A stretch of DNA of 64,000 nucleotides from Planctomycetes bacterium syqfu. GTDB taxonomy: Bacteria; Planctomycetota; Phycisphaerae; Phycisphaerales; Phycisphaeraceae. Positions 44,905 through 53,983 of this stretch are shown piece after piece. The stretch is taken from assembly GCA_020974905.1 (NCBI GenBank), contig CP087563.1, positions 806,001 through 870,000 of the forward strand. Reading direction: 5' to 3'. The notes beneath the pieces are model-generated. The model made no database searches and had not been told where the DNA came from. It saw only the letters and a program-made list of their open reading frames with translations. The first letter of the stretch is position 1. Every line of letters starts with the position of its first letter. A program made the translations under genes and the position numbers.

Positions 44905-45939
44905 ATGTCAACCCTAGCGGCTTCCAATCAGGTGACTTTGGCGGATGTTGCTGCCAAGAGCGGTGTCTCGACGAGTTCGGTGAGCAAGGTACTGAACCTG
45001 CAGCCTGAGCAATATCGGATGAGTGATCAGACACGCCAACGGATTCTGGAGGCAGTTGCGGAGTTGGGCTATCGTCCCAATTTCCAGGCACGCTCCCTTG
45101 CCAAGGGTCGGTCGCATAACATCGGTATTTTGTTTGAAGGCTCCCTGCCAACGATTCTGCGTGACAACGATTCGGGCATGCTCAGCGGACTTGAGCCGAT
45201 TCTCAGTGATGCGGCCTACCAGATGGTCTTCATCCCGATTCGACAAGGCTCTGACGAATGGAAGCAGATGCTCTCAGACCGTCGCGTGGATGCCTGCCTG
45301 GTGGTTAACAAGCTTGAAGATCATGTCCGCCATGTCCTTGAGCAACTGCGTATCCCTGCAGTGCTGGTCAATGGTTTGACGGATGAATCCATTCCGACAT
45401 GCAATGTCGACAACGTGGGGATGGCCAAGGCACTCACCGAGCATCTGCTTGAACTGGGACACCAACGCATTTGGATGTACACCAACATTCATGTTCACAA
45501 GCACCATTCGGTGGCCGAACGTGAAAGCGGTTATCAGCAGGCCATGACGGAAGCTGGACTCCGTGAACAGATCAATAGCATTCACATGGAATTTGATGCC
45601 TTTGTCGAGAAGCTGGTTCATGCGCCGCAACGCCCTACTGCGGTGGTCGTTTACCAACACCTTGAAGCGGTGCGTTTACTTCAGGCCTGTTGGCGACATG
45701 ACATCACGGTGCCTGACCAACTGAGTGTTGCGACGTTTAACAATGCTTATCCGGCTGCCCATGTGATTCCACCTTTAACGACGATGGCATTACCCATGGT
45801 TCAGATGGGGGAACATGCTGCACGTCTGTTACTGGAAATGATCGAGAACGGGTGGGATGACAAGGCTGTTAAAACAATCCCCCGTTTTTCAGGTTGGCAT
45901 CTGGTGGTCCGTGAGTCCACCGCACAAGTGACGGCATAA
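44905..45939 (+). CDS. LacI-family transcriptional regulator (right arm)
   Basis: 344 residues from ATG 44905; no Shine-Dalgarno is visible and a TTG 9 nt upstream is possible. LacI HTH VTLADVAAKSGVSTSSVSKVL and hinge RQRILEAVAELGYRPN, then the sensor domain (HNIGILFEGSLPTILRDN, LVNGLTDESIPTCNVDN, AKALTEHLLELGHQRIWMYT, PLTTMALPMVQMGEHAARL). It differs clearly from the left regulator, so the pair is not a recent duplication. It is followed in 33 bp by a xylanase gene and then a prepilin-like gene, likely one transcript. Confidence 0.93.
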   Translation: MSTLAASNQVTLADVAAKSGVSTSSVSKVLNLQPEQYRMSDQTRQRILEAVAELGYRPNFQARSLAKGRSHNIGILFEGSLPTILRDNDSGMLSGLEPILSDAAYQMVFIPIRQGSDEWKQMLSDRRVDACLVVNKLEDHVRHVLEQLRIPAVLVNGLTDESIPTCNVDNVGMAKALTEHLLELGHQRIWMYTNIHVHKHHSVAERESGYQQAMTEAGLREQINSIHMEFDAFVEKLVHAPQRPTAVVVYQHLEAVRLLQACWRHDITVPDQLSVATFNNAYPAAHVIPPLTTMALPMVQMGEHAARLLLEMIENGWDDKAVKTIPRFSGWHLVVRESTAQVTA

Positions 45940-45972
45940 GACGTGAACCATGTCTTGCATTTTGGAGTGTCC

Positions 45973-47772
45973 ATGAATCGCAATTTTCACAGAATATTTT
46001 CAATCACAACTGCCCTGCTGATGGTTGGTTTACTGCTTGGACAGGTTTCATGGGTGCGTGCTGATGTTCCAATCAACATGCTGCCAGCCGGTGGCGTGAC
46101 ACAGTTCAAACTCAACGCCAAGTCGGATAAGGCGCATGTGCAGGTGGTCCCTATCACGGGTCAGGCTTTTAACCGCGCGATCCAGGCGACCACGGTGGTG
46201 CGTCCTGCCAAGGCCTATGAGTTGCAGGTGCTTTGCCCGATTGCCAAGCCTGTAAAAAAAGGTGACGTGCTTCATGCCACATTCTGGATGCGCTCCCTTG
46301 CATCGGAAGACGAAACAGGTGACGGCGTGAGTTTACTGCTGTTTGAAAAAGTCGGCCCGCCCTGGAATCGATCGATCCAATTGCCATTAACTGCCAACAG
46401 TGATTGGCGTGAGTTCAAGGTCGCCTTTGCCAGCAGCGATGACTATGCACCGGGTAAGGCACAGTTGATTTTCCGCATTGGTTATAAGCCACAGATCGTG
46501 GAGTTCGCCGACATTAATCTGGTTAATTACGGTGACAGCAAAACCGTGGAAGAACTGCCGGGGACGAAGATCACCTACACCGGTCGAGAAGCCAACGCCC
46601 CCTGGCGGGAGGAAGCAGCCAAGCGCATCGCAGAGCATCGTCAATCGCCGATGCATCTGGTCATCCATGATGCCAATGGAAAACCGGCTGCCAACGTGCC
46701 TGTCACACTCAATCTCAAGCGTTTGGCCTTCGACCTTGGGACCGCAGTCAAAGCCCGTGACCTTGCAGGCGACAATGTAAACCAACTGAAAATGCAGGCG
46801 AAGATCAAGGAACTGTTTAACTGTGTTGTCCTTGAGAATGACTTGAAATGGAAAGCCTATCGACCTGAAAATAAGCCACTGATCGATAAAGCCCTTGCAT
46901 GGTGCCAGGCCAACAATCTGCCGGTCCGCGGGCACACCATGGTCTGGCCGAGTTGGCGGACCAATCCCAAAGCACTGAAAAAACAGTATGAAAACGATCC
47001 GACGGGTTTGGCTTCTGCAATCGCTCAACGCATTGACACCATCGGCAGCAACTTCGCCGGTCAACTCTATGAATGGGATGTGATCAACGAACCCAACAAC
47101 CATCACGACTTCATTGACATGCTCGGTGTCGATGCCATGTCTCACTGGTTTAAACTTGCTCGCCAGGCGGATCCCCACGCCGTGTTGTATCTGAATGAAA
47201 CCGGTGTCCCCGTCTCCGGGCCAGGCGCACCGGTGTATGACAAACTCTACGAATACATCAAACGACTCCAAGCCAACAACGCTCCCATCGGCGGGATCGG
47301 CATGCAGGGGCATGTCGGTTGGAGCATGAACAGCCCGCAGCAACTTTGGCAGATATTTGACCGCTTTGCGGACCTGGGCCTGCCGATCAAGATCACCGAG
47401 TTTGATATCGGCGTGACCGATGAAGAACTCGCTGCGGACTACTATCGTGACTTTTACACAGCCTGCTTTGCTCATCCCGCAGTCAACGGCATTTTGATCT
47501 GGGGGATCTGGGAAAAAGACAAAGGCTACAAACCCGAGGCTGCAATTTACCGCAAAGACTGGTCGCCTAAACCCGAAGCAATCGCGTTGGAAAAGCTCCT
47601 ATCCCAATGGCATCAACCGATCACTGCAACAACCGATGCCGATGGGAAAATGAATGTCCGTGCGTTTCATGGCAACTATGACATCGTGATCCCAAAACAA
47701 TCATCCAAGCCCATCCAAACCGTCACGCATACATCCCAAAGCTCGGTTATCCAGATTGATTTACATGATTGA
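45973..47772 (+). CDS. Secreted GH10 endo-beta-1,4-xylanase (right arm)
   Basis: 599 residues from ATG 45973, set by TTTGGAG 5 nt upstream; a GTG 30 nt earlier is possible. Signal peptide (about 1-30, ends VRAD). Beta-sandwich module (~45-225) like module 3 of the left-arm xylanase (VTQFKLNAKSDKAHVQV, GDVLHATFWMRSL), a linker shared by both (APWREEAAKRIAEHR), GH10 barrel (~255-540) with acid/base Glu373 in DVINEPNNHHDF and nucleophile Glu476 in IKITEFDIGV, then a short beta tail (RAFHGNYDIVIP). It lacks the two tandem N-terminal modules of the other enzyme, so the pair probably attacks different xylan forms. Confidence 0.93.
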   Translation: MNRNFHRIFSITTALLMVGLLLGQVSWVRADVPINMLPAGGVTQFKLNAKSDKAHVQVVPITGQAFNRAIQATTVVRPAKAYELQVLCPIAKPVKKGDVLHATFWMRSLASEDETGDGVSLLLFEKVGPPWNRSIQLPLTANSDWREFKVAFASSDDYAPGKAQLIFRIGYKPQIVEFADINLVNYGDSKTVEELPGTKITYTGREANAPWREEAAKRIAEHRQSPMHLVIHDANGKPAANVPVTLNLKRLAFDLGTAVKARDLAGDNVNQLKMQAKIKELFNCVVLENDLKWKAYRPENKPLIDKALAWCQANNLPVRGHTMVWPSWRTNPKALKKQYENDPTGLASAIAQRIDTIGSNFAGQLYEWDVINEPNNHHDFIDMLGVDAMSHWFKLARQADPHAVLYLNETGVPVSGPGAPVYDKLYEYIKRLQANNAPIGGIGMQGHVGWSMNSPQQLWQIFDRFADLGLPIKITEFDIGVTDEELAADYYRDFYTACFAHPAVNGILIWGIWEKDKGYKPEAAIYRKDWSPKPEAIALEKLLSQWHQPITATTDADGKMNVRAFHGNYDIVIPKQSSKPIQTVTHTSQSSVIQIDLHD

Positions 47773-47785
47773 AGGTGCGTTAACC

Positions 47786-48529
47786 ATGATCAAGCCCACA
47801 AGAAAATCAGCATTCACACTCATCGAGTTACTCGTGGTGATCAGCATTGTTTCCCTGCTCATTGCGATTCTCCTGCCGGCTTTGGCCAACGCACGCAAGG
47901 CGGCGCAGGCGATGTCCTGTCTGGCGAATCTCAGGCAGATCGGTTTTGGTTTGGCGACCTATGCCGGTGACAATGAACAGACATTGCCCAGCGGGATGAT
48001 GTATGGCGTTCCATATTCAGAAGGTGCAGGTCGGTGGTATCAGAAGATTGATGCCTACATGGCCAACAGTGGTCCAAGCAGCTTTGACAATGATGATATC
48101 CTGCCGGTGTTTCGGTGCGCCGAAGCGATGAATCAGGACGGGCTGAGTCATTACTCATCACACGGCGCGATGATGCCTAACACGTCACCGGGTCCCAATG
48201 ATAAACGCCGTCCGTACAACTATGACGAGATCAAACGCCCCTCGGAAGTCGTATTGATTTTCGAAGGTGGTCTTAACACCAAGAACGCCTCCGCCGTTGC
48301 CAACCAGGTCAATCGTACCTACATGAGTTATGATCCGTCGACCAACAACAATATCGCCATCAATCAAGGCCCCAACACCGATTACATCTCCGGCTACATG
48401 CGCTTCCGACATAGCTCAAACCAGACGGGTAACTTCCTGTCACCAGACGGACACGCCCAGGCAATTCGATTTGGCCAAGTGCTGCGTAAGCATATGCAGG
48501 TGGAAGATGTTGGCGGACATAAGTTCTAA
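47786..48529 (+). CDS. Prepilin-like secreted protein of the planctomycete type (right arm)
   Basis: 247 residues from ATG 47786; it begins 13 bp after the xylanase stop, with AAGG about 10 nt upstream. Leader with [20 protein letters not shown], continuation PALANARKAAQAMSCLANLRQIG, and a C-terminal HSSNQTGNFLSPDGHA that keeps the H...DG pair though with 11 residues between. As in the left arm, it is cotranscribed with a GH10 gene, supporting a shared extracellular job. Exact role unknown. Confidence 0.85.
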   Translation: MIKPTRKSAFTLIELLVVISIVSLLIAILLPALANARKAAQAMSCLANLRQIGFGLATYAGDNEQTLPSGMMYGVPYSEGAGRWYQKIDAYMANSGPSSFDNDDILPVFRCAEAMNQDGLSHYSSHGAMMPNTSPGPNDKRRPYNYDEIKRPSEVVLIFEGGLNTKNASAVANQVNRTYMSYDPSTNNNIAINQGPNTDYISGYMRFRHSSNQTGNFLSPDGHAQAIRFGQVLRKHMQVEDVGGHKF

Positions 48530-48567
48530 ATGGCATTGCCATTCATGCTTGGTGACAGCCCATTGAT

Positions 48568-49839
48568 TCAGTGCAACAAATTCTGGAAGTCCGCAATGAA
48601 TACGCGCCGCGTACCATTGACAAATCCGTTGAAAGTCACGAATCGCCCTGTTCGATCCCATGCTGGATGCGGGTCCACACGCAATGCAGAAATTGATCTC
48701 TGCTGTGGGGTCTGACTATTGATTCGGACGGCACAGGATTCGGTATCCTGCATAAGATCAATCCAACGCAGCGGCACGCTGCCATCCCCAAAGGCGATCG
48801 GCTCGTAGATGTAGGTATCGCTGAGCACATAACGTTCGCCGGGAACCACGGTCGGATGTCCTGAGCCGGGGATCGTCTCATGCATTTTGCGGATGTCGGT
48901 CCCGTCATATTTTGCACGAACCAATGCGAGCATCCCCTGATCTTCCATTTGAAGGTTCATGGAGATGTTCTCACCATCCGGGAACCAGGTCGCATGATGA
49001 CCAGGCCGTTTCCAATACGCCGGCCCAACCGCACAGTGCATGTCACTGCCATCAGGCTTGATCGTCAGCCAGGCATAGTCCACAGCCTTAAAGTCATCGT
49101 GAAACATATTCCACTGATCTGCCCCGCGTTTGGGATACCAGCGGAGACTGAGCATCAACCGATCGGACTGGGCATTGAACTTGCTGTGAAAACCGTAAAT
49201 TTCATAGCCGTTGGCCTGCTCCAAAGACATATCAGGATTGGCACAGAAAAACAGGTCATGGATCGTTGCCAGTATCCGACTTTCACCGGACGCGGTATCC
49301 GTGATGTAAAAGCCATCATCCTTGGTTGGACCAACGAAATGCTGCATCTTGTCCGTTGGGATGCAGACACCATAGCCGGGTTGGGTGCGGCGCATGGTCC
49401 GCATGTTGGCTGAGATCAGATATCGGCCGTCAGGCGATGCATGATAAACCGTCCCCTGCATACGCTTTTTCTCTCCGTTGATCGGATCGAATTGCCAGGC
49501 AAAGGGCTGCCAAGTCTGCGTGTCAACATCATTGAAGTACAGCGCATGATCCGTATCCCCCCAATTGATATTGGCACCAAGCTGTGTTTCCCAACCACAG
49601 GTCTGAGCAACCACGCGATCTTCACCGGTCTGCAAATCCACCACGCAGACATCGCCTTTTTCACCGGGCTCAGGTAAACGGTCTTCAAACGGCAGGCGAA
49701 ACACAGCCAGATAACGCCCCGACGGACTGATCGGTGAGGTGTCAAAAAAGCGATGGATCGCCCCACCACGATCCGGTGTCACGCACCATACGGGAACTTG
49801 TGGATTATGTTCCAGATAACGAGGAAATGCAGTAAACAT
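48568..49839 (-). CDS. Beta-propeller protein, possibly oligogalacturonate-lyase-like
   Basis: 423 residues from ATG 49839, with AAGGAG 9 nt upstream. No signal peptide. Repeated propeller-type blades: ISPSGRYLAVFRLPFE, VCVVDLQTGEDRVVAQ, HASPDGRYLISANM, DRLMLSLRWYPKRG, HATWFPDGENISMNLQ and HPAWDRTGRFVTFNGF, i.e. about six to seven blades like TolB/WD40 repeats. The layout recalls oligogalacturonate lyases of family PL22 and related cytoplasmic sugar enzymes, but the manganese-binding histidines cannot be assigned with confidence by eye. Convergent with the right-arm prepilin gene, so not in its operon, but it may belong to polysaccharide use. Confidence 0.65.
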   Translation of the reverse strand: MFTAFPRYLEHNPQVPVWCVTPDRGGAIHRFFDTSPISPSGRYLAVFRLPFEDRLPEPGEKGDVCVVDLQTGEDRVVAQTCGWETQLGANINWGDTDHALYFNDVDTQTWQPFAWQFDPINGEKKRMQGTVYHASPDGRYLISANMRTMRRTQPGYGVCIPTDKMQHFVGPTKDDGFYITDTASGESRILATIHDLFFCANPDMSLEQANGYEIYGFHSKFNAQSDRLMLSLRWYPKRGADQWNMFHDDFKAVDYAWLTIKPDGSDMHCAVGPAYWKRPGHHATWFPDGENISMNLQMEDQGMLALVRAKYDGTDIRKMHETIPGSGHPTVVPGERYVLSDTYIYEPIAFGDGSVPLRWIDLMQDTESCAVRINSQTPQQRSISALRVDPHPAWDRTGRFVTFNGFVNGTRRVFIADFQNLLH

Positions 49840-49978
49840 CAAACCAGACTCCTTGAGATCAATACCAATAATGCAGCATTGTAGCCTTTGATTTGCTGAC
49901 AACCATCCTCAAAGTCCATCTGGAAGGACAAAGTTAAAAAAACTTGATCAGTTATTCAAACCAGTAGTACTGACTGAT

Positions 49979-50005
49979 TAAGTCCCCAAAGACGGAAGCC
50001 GATAC
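49979..50005 (+). promoter_or_regulatory. FliA (sigma-28)-type promoter of the chemoreceptor gene
   Basis: TAAG (49979-49982), exactly 15 bp, then GCCGATAC (49998-50005). The sigma-28 consensus is TAAA-N15-GCCGATAA, so 10 of the 12 defined positions match, with correct spacing. It lies 115 bp upstream of the ATG. The rest of 49840-50119 contains no gene. Confidence 0.7.
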
Positions 50006-50119
50006 TCCATTTTATGCAACAATTAAGACCCATCCATGTGTTTATCGGGTCTGATGTTGATTGGTATGTATCACCCGCGAATCAAGCGATCGAATGAACG
50101 GCGATGGAGGATCGAACAT

Positions 50120-53092
50120 ATGAAACTGGCAAGTAAAATGATTGGGGGGAACCAGCTTCTGTTTGTGCTGCTGGCAATCGTTCTCGGGGGGTTGGCGGTC
50201 TATTCGCTCAGTGACCTGGGCAAGACGATTCTCAGTGACGCAACCGAATCGGTTCAGGACCTGGCATCCAACACGCTCATTGAAGGCACACGTAACGACT
50301 CAGAGTTGATCAACTATCAGATCGAATCAACGATTCGTGACGTGATGCAATTGTCCGAATCAGAAAACCTGCGCGGTTACCTGACTGCCAGACATGGCAA
50401 GAACAAAGTCTGGAACGACCTTGCCAAGACCGAAGTGGTCCGACTTGTCGATGACATGGTTGAAAACACCAAGGTTCAGCAAGACCTGCGCCAGCAAAGC
50501 GTGATCCGTGGTTTGAATGTTGCCCGGAGCATCGTCGCCGATGCCGGTGGTATTCGCATGTCAGAAGAAACCGTTCAATGGGACGCCATTAACCAATACA
50601 CCAAAAATGCCACGCCGATCGATCTTCCCCAGATGCTTGTCGGCGAAACGTCGATCCCCAAAGACAACAGCTTTGAAAACTTGATGCCTGTCGTGGACAA
50701 GGCAACCAAGATCATGGGGGGTACATTCACCATCTTCCAACGCATGAATGATGCAGGCGACATGCTGCGTGTTGCGACCAGCGTCAAGAAACTCGACGGT
50801 ACCCGTGCCATCGGCACCTACATTCCGGCGATCAATCCGGACGGCAAGGAAAATCCCGTCATCAAAACCGTCATGAGCGGTGAAACCTTTTACGGTCGTG
50901 CCTATGTCGTCAATGCCTGGTACATCACCAGCTATGAACCCATCACCGATCACTCAGGCAACATCATCGGCATCCTCTATGCAGGTGTTCTTGAGAGTGA
51001 TAATAAACAAATGCAGGAATTGATCGCTAAAATCAAAATCGGTCAATCAGGCTATCCATTCATTCTCAACAAAGCAGGTATCCTGCTCAATCACCCCAAA
51101 GAGTCACTCATTGGCAAAGACGTTGTCAAAGATCTGAAACTCGACCTGTTCACTGAAGTCCTGGAACAATGCAATGAGAATGAAGTGCAGTTCCTTGACT
51201 ATACTTTTGAAGATCGAAAGAAATTCGTTGCCTACAAGTATGTCCCGCATTGGGATTGGATCATCTGTGGTAGCGGTTACTATTCCGACCTCACAGAAAA
51301 AGCCGCACTCACAGCCAAAAGCTTTGCTGAACTGGAATTTGTCTCGCTGGCCAATGTCTCGACGATCAAGAGCGATCAAGGCGACATCATTGGATACTCA
51401 CAAGTGAGATTCATCGATCAAGACGGCAACGAGTTAATTAAAATCGTCAACGGCAAACAACGGGATAACTTTAACAATCATGCTGATGACGATTGGTTCA
51501 AAAATACAAGCCAACTCAAAAAAGGTAACTACTACATCTCAGATTTGATGCTTGCCGAGAATACAGGCAACGCTGAAATCCGTATTTCAATTCCAGTCTA
51601 CGATCAGAACGATGGCTTCGAAGGTGTCCTGGCTTTGAACATGAACTGGCAGATGACGCAGGAAACCCTGAGTAAACGCGTCTATGGCAAGACAGGTTAC
51701 GCATTCATTCTCAATCATGCTGGTGTGATGGTGTCCCATCCCAAGTATTCACTCAAAGACAATAACTCACTTGCCGATCCGAGCAATGGTGAAGAGATCG
51801 CCAGAATCTTCAATGAGAAAATCTCCAAAAACCAAACCGGTGTGGATGAATATTCATTTGAAGGTGTCACGAAACTCATGGCCTTCCGCCCAAGTAACAT
51901 TGGCGATCACACTTTCTACTTCATTGCAAGTATCCCACGCAATGAACTGTATGGCACCATCGATGATATGCAGGCCTCGACCCAAAGCACGATCAAGCAG
52001 ACCGTCTGGCATTTGCTGGTTGTCTCACTGGTCATGCTTGTTGTCGCATCACTGGTCAATATCATTATCAGTCGTGGCATCACACGTGCCATCATCAACA
52101 TGGTCGAACGTCTCAAGGACATTGCACAGGGTGAAGGTGATCTGACCCGTCGTGTGGATGACAGTTCCAAAGACGAACTGGGTGAAATGGGCAAATGGTT
52201 CAATACCTTTATGGATAAGATTCACGGCGTGATCAGTGAGGTCGTCAAGAACACCATGCAGGTCGCTTCCGCTGCCAACGAAATCGCCGCCTCCAGTGAT
52301 GAAATGTCTTCAAGCATGAGTCAACAGACCGACCAGACACTGCAGGTTGCATCGGCAGTCGAACAAATGAGTTCAACGGTTGCAGAGGTCGCCAACAAGA
52401 GTGCCAACGCCTCCAAGACCGCGCAGGATGCTGGTACGCAAGCTCGCGAAGGTGGCGAAGTTGTTCAGGACATGATCAATGAAATGCGCAACATCTCAGA
52501 AGTGGTCAATCGCACCGCGGTGTCGATCAACGGCCTGGGTGCTCGTGGTGAGGAGATCGGGCAGATCATCGGCGTGATTAACGAAATTGCTGATCAAACC
52601 AATCTGCTGGCATTGAACGCTGCCATCGAAGCCGCTCGTGCCGGTGAACATGGGCGTGGTTTTGCCGTCGTGGCTGACGAAGTCCGTAAACTGGCAGAAC
52701 GCACGGTTCAGGCTACCGAAGAAGTTGCCAAGTCCATCACCGCCATCCAGACTGAAACCAACCAGGCCGTCGAACAAATGTCCGAAGGCACCGAACGTGT
52801 CAACGAGGGTGTGACCTACGCGGAGAAAGCAGGTAACGCCCTGGAAGCCATCGTCAATGGTTCCAAGCAGGTGTCGGATATGATTCAGTCGATTGCTGCA
52901 GCCAGCGATGAACAGGCAACAGCAACCCAAGAAATCAGTCGAAGCCTGGATACCATCAACAGTGTCACCCGTCACTCGTCCGAAGGTGCCCAGCAGGCCG
53001 CCTGCGCAGCAACGCAACTCAGCGAGAAGTCCGAGCAACTGCGTGCACTGGTCAGCCAGTTCAAACTTCACGACCAGTCAACCGGCAACTGA
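50120..53092 (+). CDS. Methyl-accepting chemotaxis protein with two Cache-type sensor regions
   Basis: 990 residues from ATG 50120, set by GGAGG 9 nt upstream; an in-frame start 84 nt earlier lacks a ribosome site. First helix (~12-30), a very large extracytoplasmic part (~30-625) with two Cache-like blocks ([21 protein letters not shown] and [20 protein letters not shown]), second helix (~627-650), HAMP (~650-700), and the signalling coiled coil with the hairpin block [20 protein letters not shown] and [17 protein letters not shown] (~821-861). No C-terminal receptor pentapeptide. Signals to CheA-CheY for flagellar taxis, fitting its FliA-type promoter. Ligand unknown; sugars or organic acids are likely. 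Monocistronic. Confidence 0.93.
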   Translation: MKLASKMIGGNQLLFVLLAIVLGGLAVYSLSDLGKTILSDATESVQDLASNTLIEGTRNDSELINYQIESTIRDVMQLSESENLRGYLTARHGKNKVWNDLAKTEVVRLVDDMVENTKVQQDLRQQSVIRGLNVARSIVADAGGIRMSEETVQWDAINQYTKNATPIDLPQMLVGETSIPKDNSFENLMPVVDKATKIMGGTFTIFQRMNDAGDMLRVATSVKKLDGTRAIGTYIPAINPDGKENPVIKTVMSGETFYGRAYVVNAWYITSYEPITDHSGNIIGILYAGVLESDNKQMQELIAKIKIGQSGYPFILNKAGILLNHPKESLIGKDVVKDLKLDLFTEVLEQCNENEVQFLDYTFEDRKKFVAYKYVPHWDWIICGSGYYSDLTEKAALTAKSFAELEFVSLANVSTIKSDQGDIIGYSQVRFIDQDGNELIKIVNGKQRDNFNNHADDDWFKNTSQLKKGNYYISDLMLAENTGNAEIRISIPVYDQNDGFEGVLALNMNWQMTQETLSKRVYGKTGYAFILNHAGVMVSHPKYSLKDNNSLADPSNGEEIARIFNEKISKNQTGVDEYSFEGVTKLMAFRPSNIGDHTFYFIASIPRNELYGTIDDMQASTQSTIKQTVWHLLVVSLVMLVVASLVNIIISRGITRAIINMVERLKDIAQGEGDLTRRVDDSSKDELGEMGKWFNTFMDKIHGVISEVVKNTMQVASAANEIAASSDEMSSSMSQQTDQTLQVASAVEQMSSTVAEVANKSANASKTAQDAGTQAREGGEVVQDMINEMRNISEVVNRTAVSINGLGARGEEIGQIIGVINEIADQTNLLALNAAIEAARAGEHGRGFAVVADEVRKLAERTVQATEEVAKSITAIQTETNQAVEQMSEGTERVNEGVTYAEKAGNALEAIVNGSKQVSDMIQSIAAASDEQATATQEISRSLDTINSVTRHSSEGAQQAACAATQLSEKSEQLRALVSQFKLHDQSTGN

Positions 53093-53118
53093 TCTCATTC
53101 ACAACACTCAATTTGACC

Positions 53119-53150
53119 ACAGCGAGTCAGAAATGGCTCGCTGTTTTTTT
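53119..53150 (+). terminator. Intrinsic terminator of the chemoreceptor gene
   Basis: Perfect arms ACAGCGAG (53119-53126) and CTCGCTGT (53137-53144) followed by TTTTTT, 26 bp after the stop. Confidence 0.88.
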
Positions 53151-53282
53151 GCGCATCATAAACCCGTCAGATTCGACCCTCGGTCTCATCTGGCGGCTTG
53201 TGTTGATCAAGGTGACCAGTGAATCTATATCACATGTTGTATTGCCCTACCCCCTCATTCATTCGGTCATCTGATCGCGCAT

Positions 53283-53316
53283 AAAAAAAGCGAACGTCGT
53301 AAATCAGACGTTCGCT
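53283..53316 (-). terminator. Intrinsic terminator of rpmA
   Basis: On the minus strand: AGCGAACGTC arm, loop TGATTTAC, GACGTTCGCT arm (53289-53298), then a run of seven T (complement of AAAAAAA at 53283-53289). Confidence 0.9.
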
Positions 53317-53372
53317 TGGCGTAGATCGTACTTCTTGATCGTAACTTTGAGCAATAACTCAAAGTGAATGGA

Positions 53373-53624
53373 TTAGTTGTTGGTCGATGCAGGCTTGACG
53401 TGGACCTTGCGACCCTGGAATTCGATCTGACCGTCGGTCAGTGCGAAAAGGGTGTAGTCCTTGCCCATGCCGACGTTGAAGCCGGGCTTGAACTTGGTGC
53501 CGCATTGACGGACGATGATATTACCGGCTTTGGCTTCCTGCCCGCCGTAAAGCTTGATACCACGGAACTGCGGATTTGAATCGCGGCCGTTCTTGGTTGA
53601 ACCTTGTCCCTTTTTATGTGCCAT
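53373..53624 (-). CDS. rpmA: 50S ribosomal protein L27
   Basis: 83 residues, near full length. Conserved start [37 protein letters not shown] (split), the [21 protein letters not shown] block and the short C-tail. Ribosomal protein placed near the peptidyl-transferase centre. It usually follows rplU (L21); here no rplU lies upstream on this strand within the 359 bp to hypF or beyond it, so the usual pair is split. It has its own terminator. Confidence 0.95.
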   Translation of the reverse strand: MAHKKGQGSTKNGRDSNPQFRGIKLYGGQEAKAGNIIVRQCGTKFKPGFNVGMGKDYTLFALTDGQIEFQGRKVHVKPASTNN

Positions 53625-53983
53625 GACGGTCTTCCTTGCGTTTTGGTACTGTCAAATCATATCTGCCGTCAGCCTGTTGGCCTGCAGCGAGTCGAATATT
53701 GTAACAAGTTCTTCACGGGATGCAAGTGTGCATTTTATCCCCTGAACACGACGACTCAATCCCCCACTCAAACGTGACCTTCTGAGACGATCATACAGTC
53801 TAAAATCTCAACAATGTCGATTTTGGATACATCTTTACCTCTTACTGAACAAGCATATAGACAGAATTATCTGAAAAAAATCAAATTCAGACTTTTATAT
53901 CTTTATTTTTCCAAAATAACCGATAAACTCTACCGGACGTATTTGTGTTTACATCCACACTAACACACGTACTGGAAAGCCAG
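53625..53983. promoter_or_regulatory. 359-bp divergent region upstream of rpmA and the hyp-hox operon
   Basis: No gene seen. The right part (53820-53935) is strongly AT-rich with T tracts and must carry the promoter of the hydrogenase operon; ACCGATAA at 53919-53926 looks like a sigma-28 -10 but the -35 position (53900-53903, TCTT) does not fit, so I do not call it. No FNR/CRP or sigma-54 site was found by eye. Confidence 0.35.

Noticed and set aside
46387-47475. 362-codon minus-strand frame
   Set aside because: Antisense to the right-arm GH10 xylanase with both catalytic glutamates on the other strand; no family features.
50101-50112. Fluoride-riboswitch-like GCGATGGAGG before the chemoreceptor
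   Set aside because: Only the ribosome-binding site; the flanking pseudoknot elements are missing.
53904-53926. Sigma-28 promoter before hypF (ACCGATAA)
   Set aside because: The -35 position 15 bp upstream reads TCTT instead of TAAA, so only half of the motif is present.
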